A DNA stretch of 64,000 bases, taken from positions 62,001-126,000 of the forward strand of contig NZ_CP172882.1 in the NCBI RefSeq assembly GCF_050529585.1. Reading direction: 5' to 3'. This stretch comes from Enterococcus_D sp050529585. GTDB lineage: Bacteria > Bacillota > Bacilli > Lactobacillales > Enterococcaceae. Below, piece after piece: positions 63,784 through 64,000 of the stretch (its first letter is position 1; each line of letters opens with the position of its first letter). Both the position numbers and the translations under genes were made by a program. The notes under the pieces are model-generated. The model ran no database searches and was not told the DNA's origin. It worked only from the letters and a program-made list of their open reading frames with translations.

Positions 63784-64000
63784 ATTCCTTAAAATTTCAA
63801 GAATCATCAAACGTCGTTCAGTAGCCAAAGAAGTGGCGGACAAAGGACGTATCCAAATCAATGGAAAACTGGCAAAGTCGAGCACAGATGTCAGAGTTGG
63901 CGATGCAGTGCGGATCCAGTTTGGCAATAAAGTTTTGGAAATCAAAGTCAGAGAATTACATGAGTCAACCAAAAAAGAGGACGCTGCCAAAATGTATGAG
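63770..64000 (+). CDS. rqcP: RqcP/YabO S4-domain RNA-binding protein (cut by window end)
   Basis: The first 77 residues are visible. MRLDKFLKISRIIKRRSVAK begins the S4 domain, and KGRIQINGKLAKSS continues it. It resembles Hsp15/RqcP, which helps add alanine tails in ribosome quality control. It overlaps the flippase stop by 14 bases. Only a few residues are probably missing. Confidence 0.92.
   Translation, partial: MRLDKFLKISRIIKRRSVAKEVADKGRIQINGKLAKSSTDVRVGDAVRIQFGNKVLEIKVRELHESTKKEDAAKMYE

Noticed and set aside
1..64000. tRNA, rRNA, CRISPR arrays, prophage or insertion sequences
   Set aside because: None recognised by eye; intergenic hairpins are short and most fit terminators or operators.

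Overview
The window looks like the chromosome of a low-GC, fermentative lactic acid bacterium, most likely an Enterococcus that is not E. faecalis. The evidence is gene content and order. There is an L-lactate dehydrogenase beside pth-mfd-flippase-rqcP, an Ldtfm-type L,D-transpeptidase, an EfrAB-type exporter preceded by MarR, a CopA preceded by cop boxes, several GH1 6-phospho-beta-glucosidases, cydABCD with (demethyl)menaquinone genes, and class III FBPase with CcpN. Genes have strong AGGAGG-type ribosome binding sites. No tRNA, rRNA, CRISPR array, prophage or insertion sequence was recognised.

Layout. 1-1.85 kb: a gene tail, then a GH1 6-phospho-beta-glucosidase behind a LicT/BglG-type RNA antiterminator and terminator. 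1.87-4.6 kb: a drug-type ABC exporter divergent from an Rgg-like regulator. 4.9-14.0 kb: a respiratory block of cytochrome bd (cydAB), its assembly transporter (cydDC), a polyprenyl diphosphate synthase, MenA and NADH dehydrogenase 2, giving NADH -> (demethyl)menaquinone -> O2. 14.2-20.8 kb: a cytosolic-type ApbE flavin transferase followed by a four-gene locus (LysR, FMN reductase, three-domain flavin enoate reductase, OFA-family transporter). Its layout matches the hydroxycinnamate reductase locus hcrRABC described in Lactiplantibacillus plantarum. 21.0-23.1 kb: a secreted autolysin with four SH3b repeats and a LysM.

23.3-29.2 kb: an AraC-controlled ABC sugar importer without its own ATPase, with an RDD membrane protein and a GH105 unsaturated glycuronyl hydrolase, suited to pectin or similar uronic acid oligosaccharides. 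29.3-31.3 kb: small stress, secreted and membrane proteins. 31.3-34.7 kb: ccpN-PDRP-fbp, a gluconeogenesis control operon on the minus strand with a CcpN-like box. 34.8-38.1 kb: an aldo/keto reductase, a decayed gene-free stretch, and a large polytopic membrane protein. 38.2-42.1 kb: MarR plus a heterodimeric ABC exporter, with a perfect inverted repeat on the promoter.

42.3-50.2 kb: a second GH1, copper ATPase CopA, and a divergent GntR/EIIC/GH1 beta-glucoside cassette with cre and operator sites. 50.2-50.3 kb: an unidentified structured RNA-like element. 50.4-56.5 kb: a GT8 glycosyltransferase, TspO, oligoendopeptidase F, VanZ-like, YoaK-like and L,D-transpeptidase genes. 56.7-64 kb: ldh, pth, mfd, a flippase and rqcP (cut by the window end).

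The most distinctive feature is the run from 4.9 to 20.8 kb. It places an aerobic electron transport chain beside a probable NAD(P)H-dependent soluble enoate reductase and the enzyme expected to flavinylate it, so oxygen and an unsaturated organic acid could be alternative sinks for NADH. Substrate assignment is inference from gene order and active-site residues; no database search was possible.
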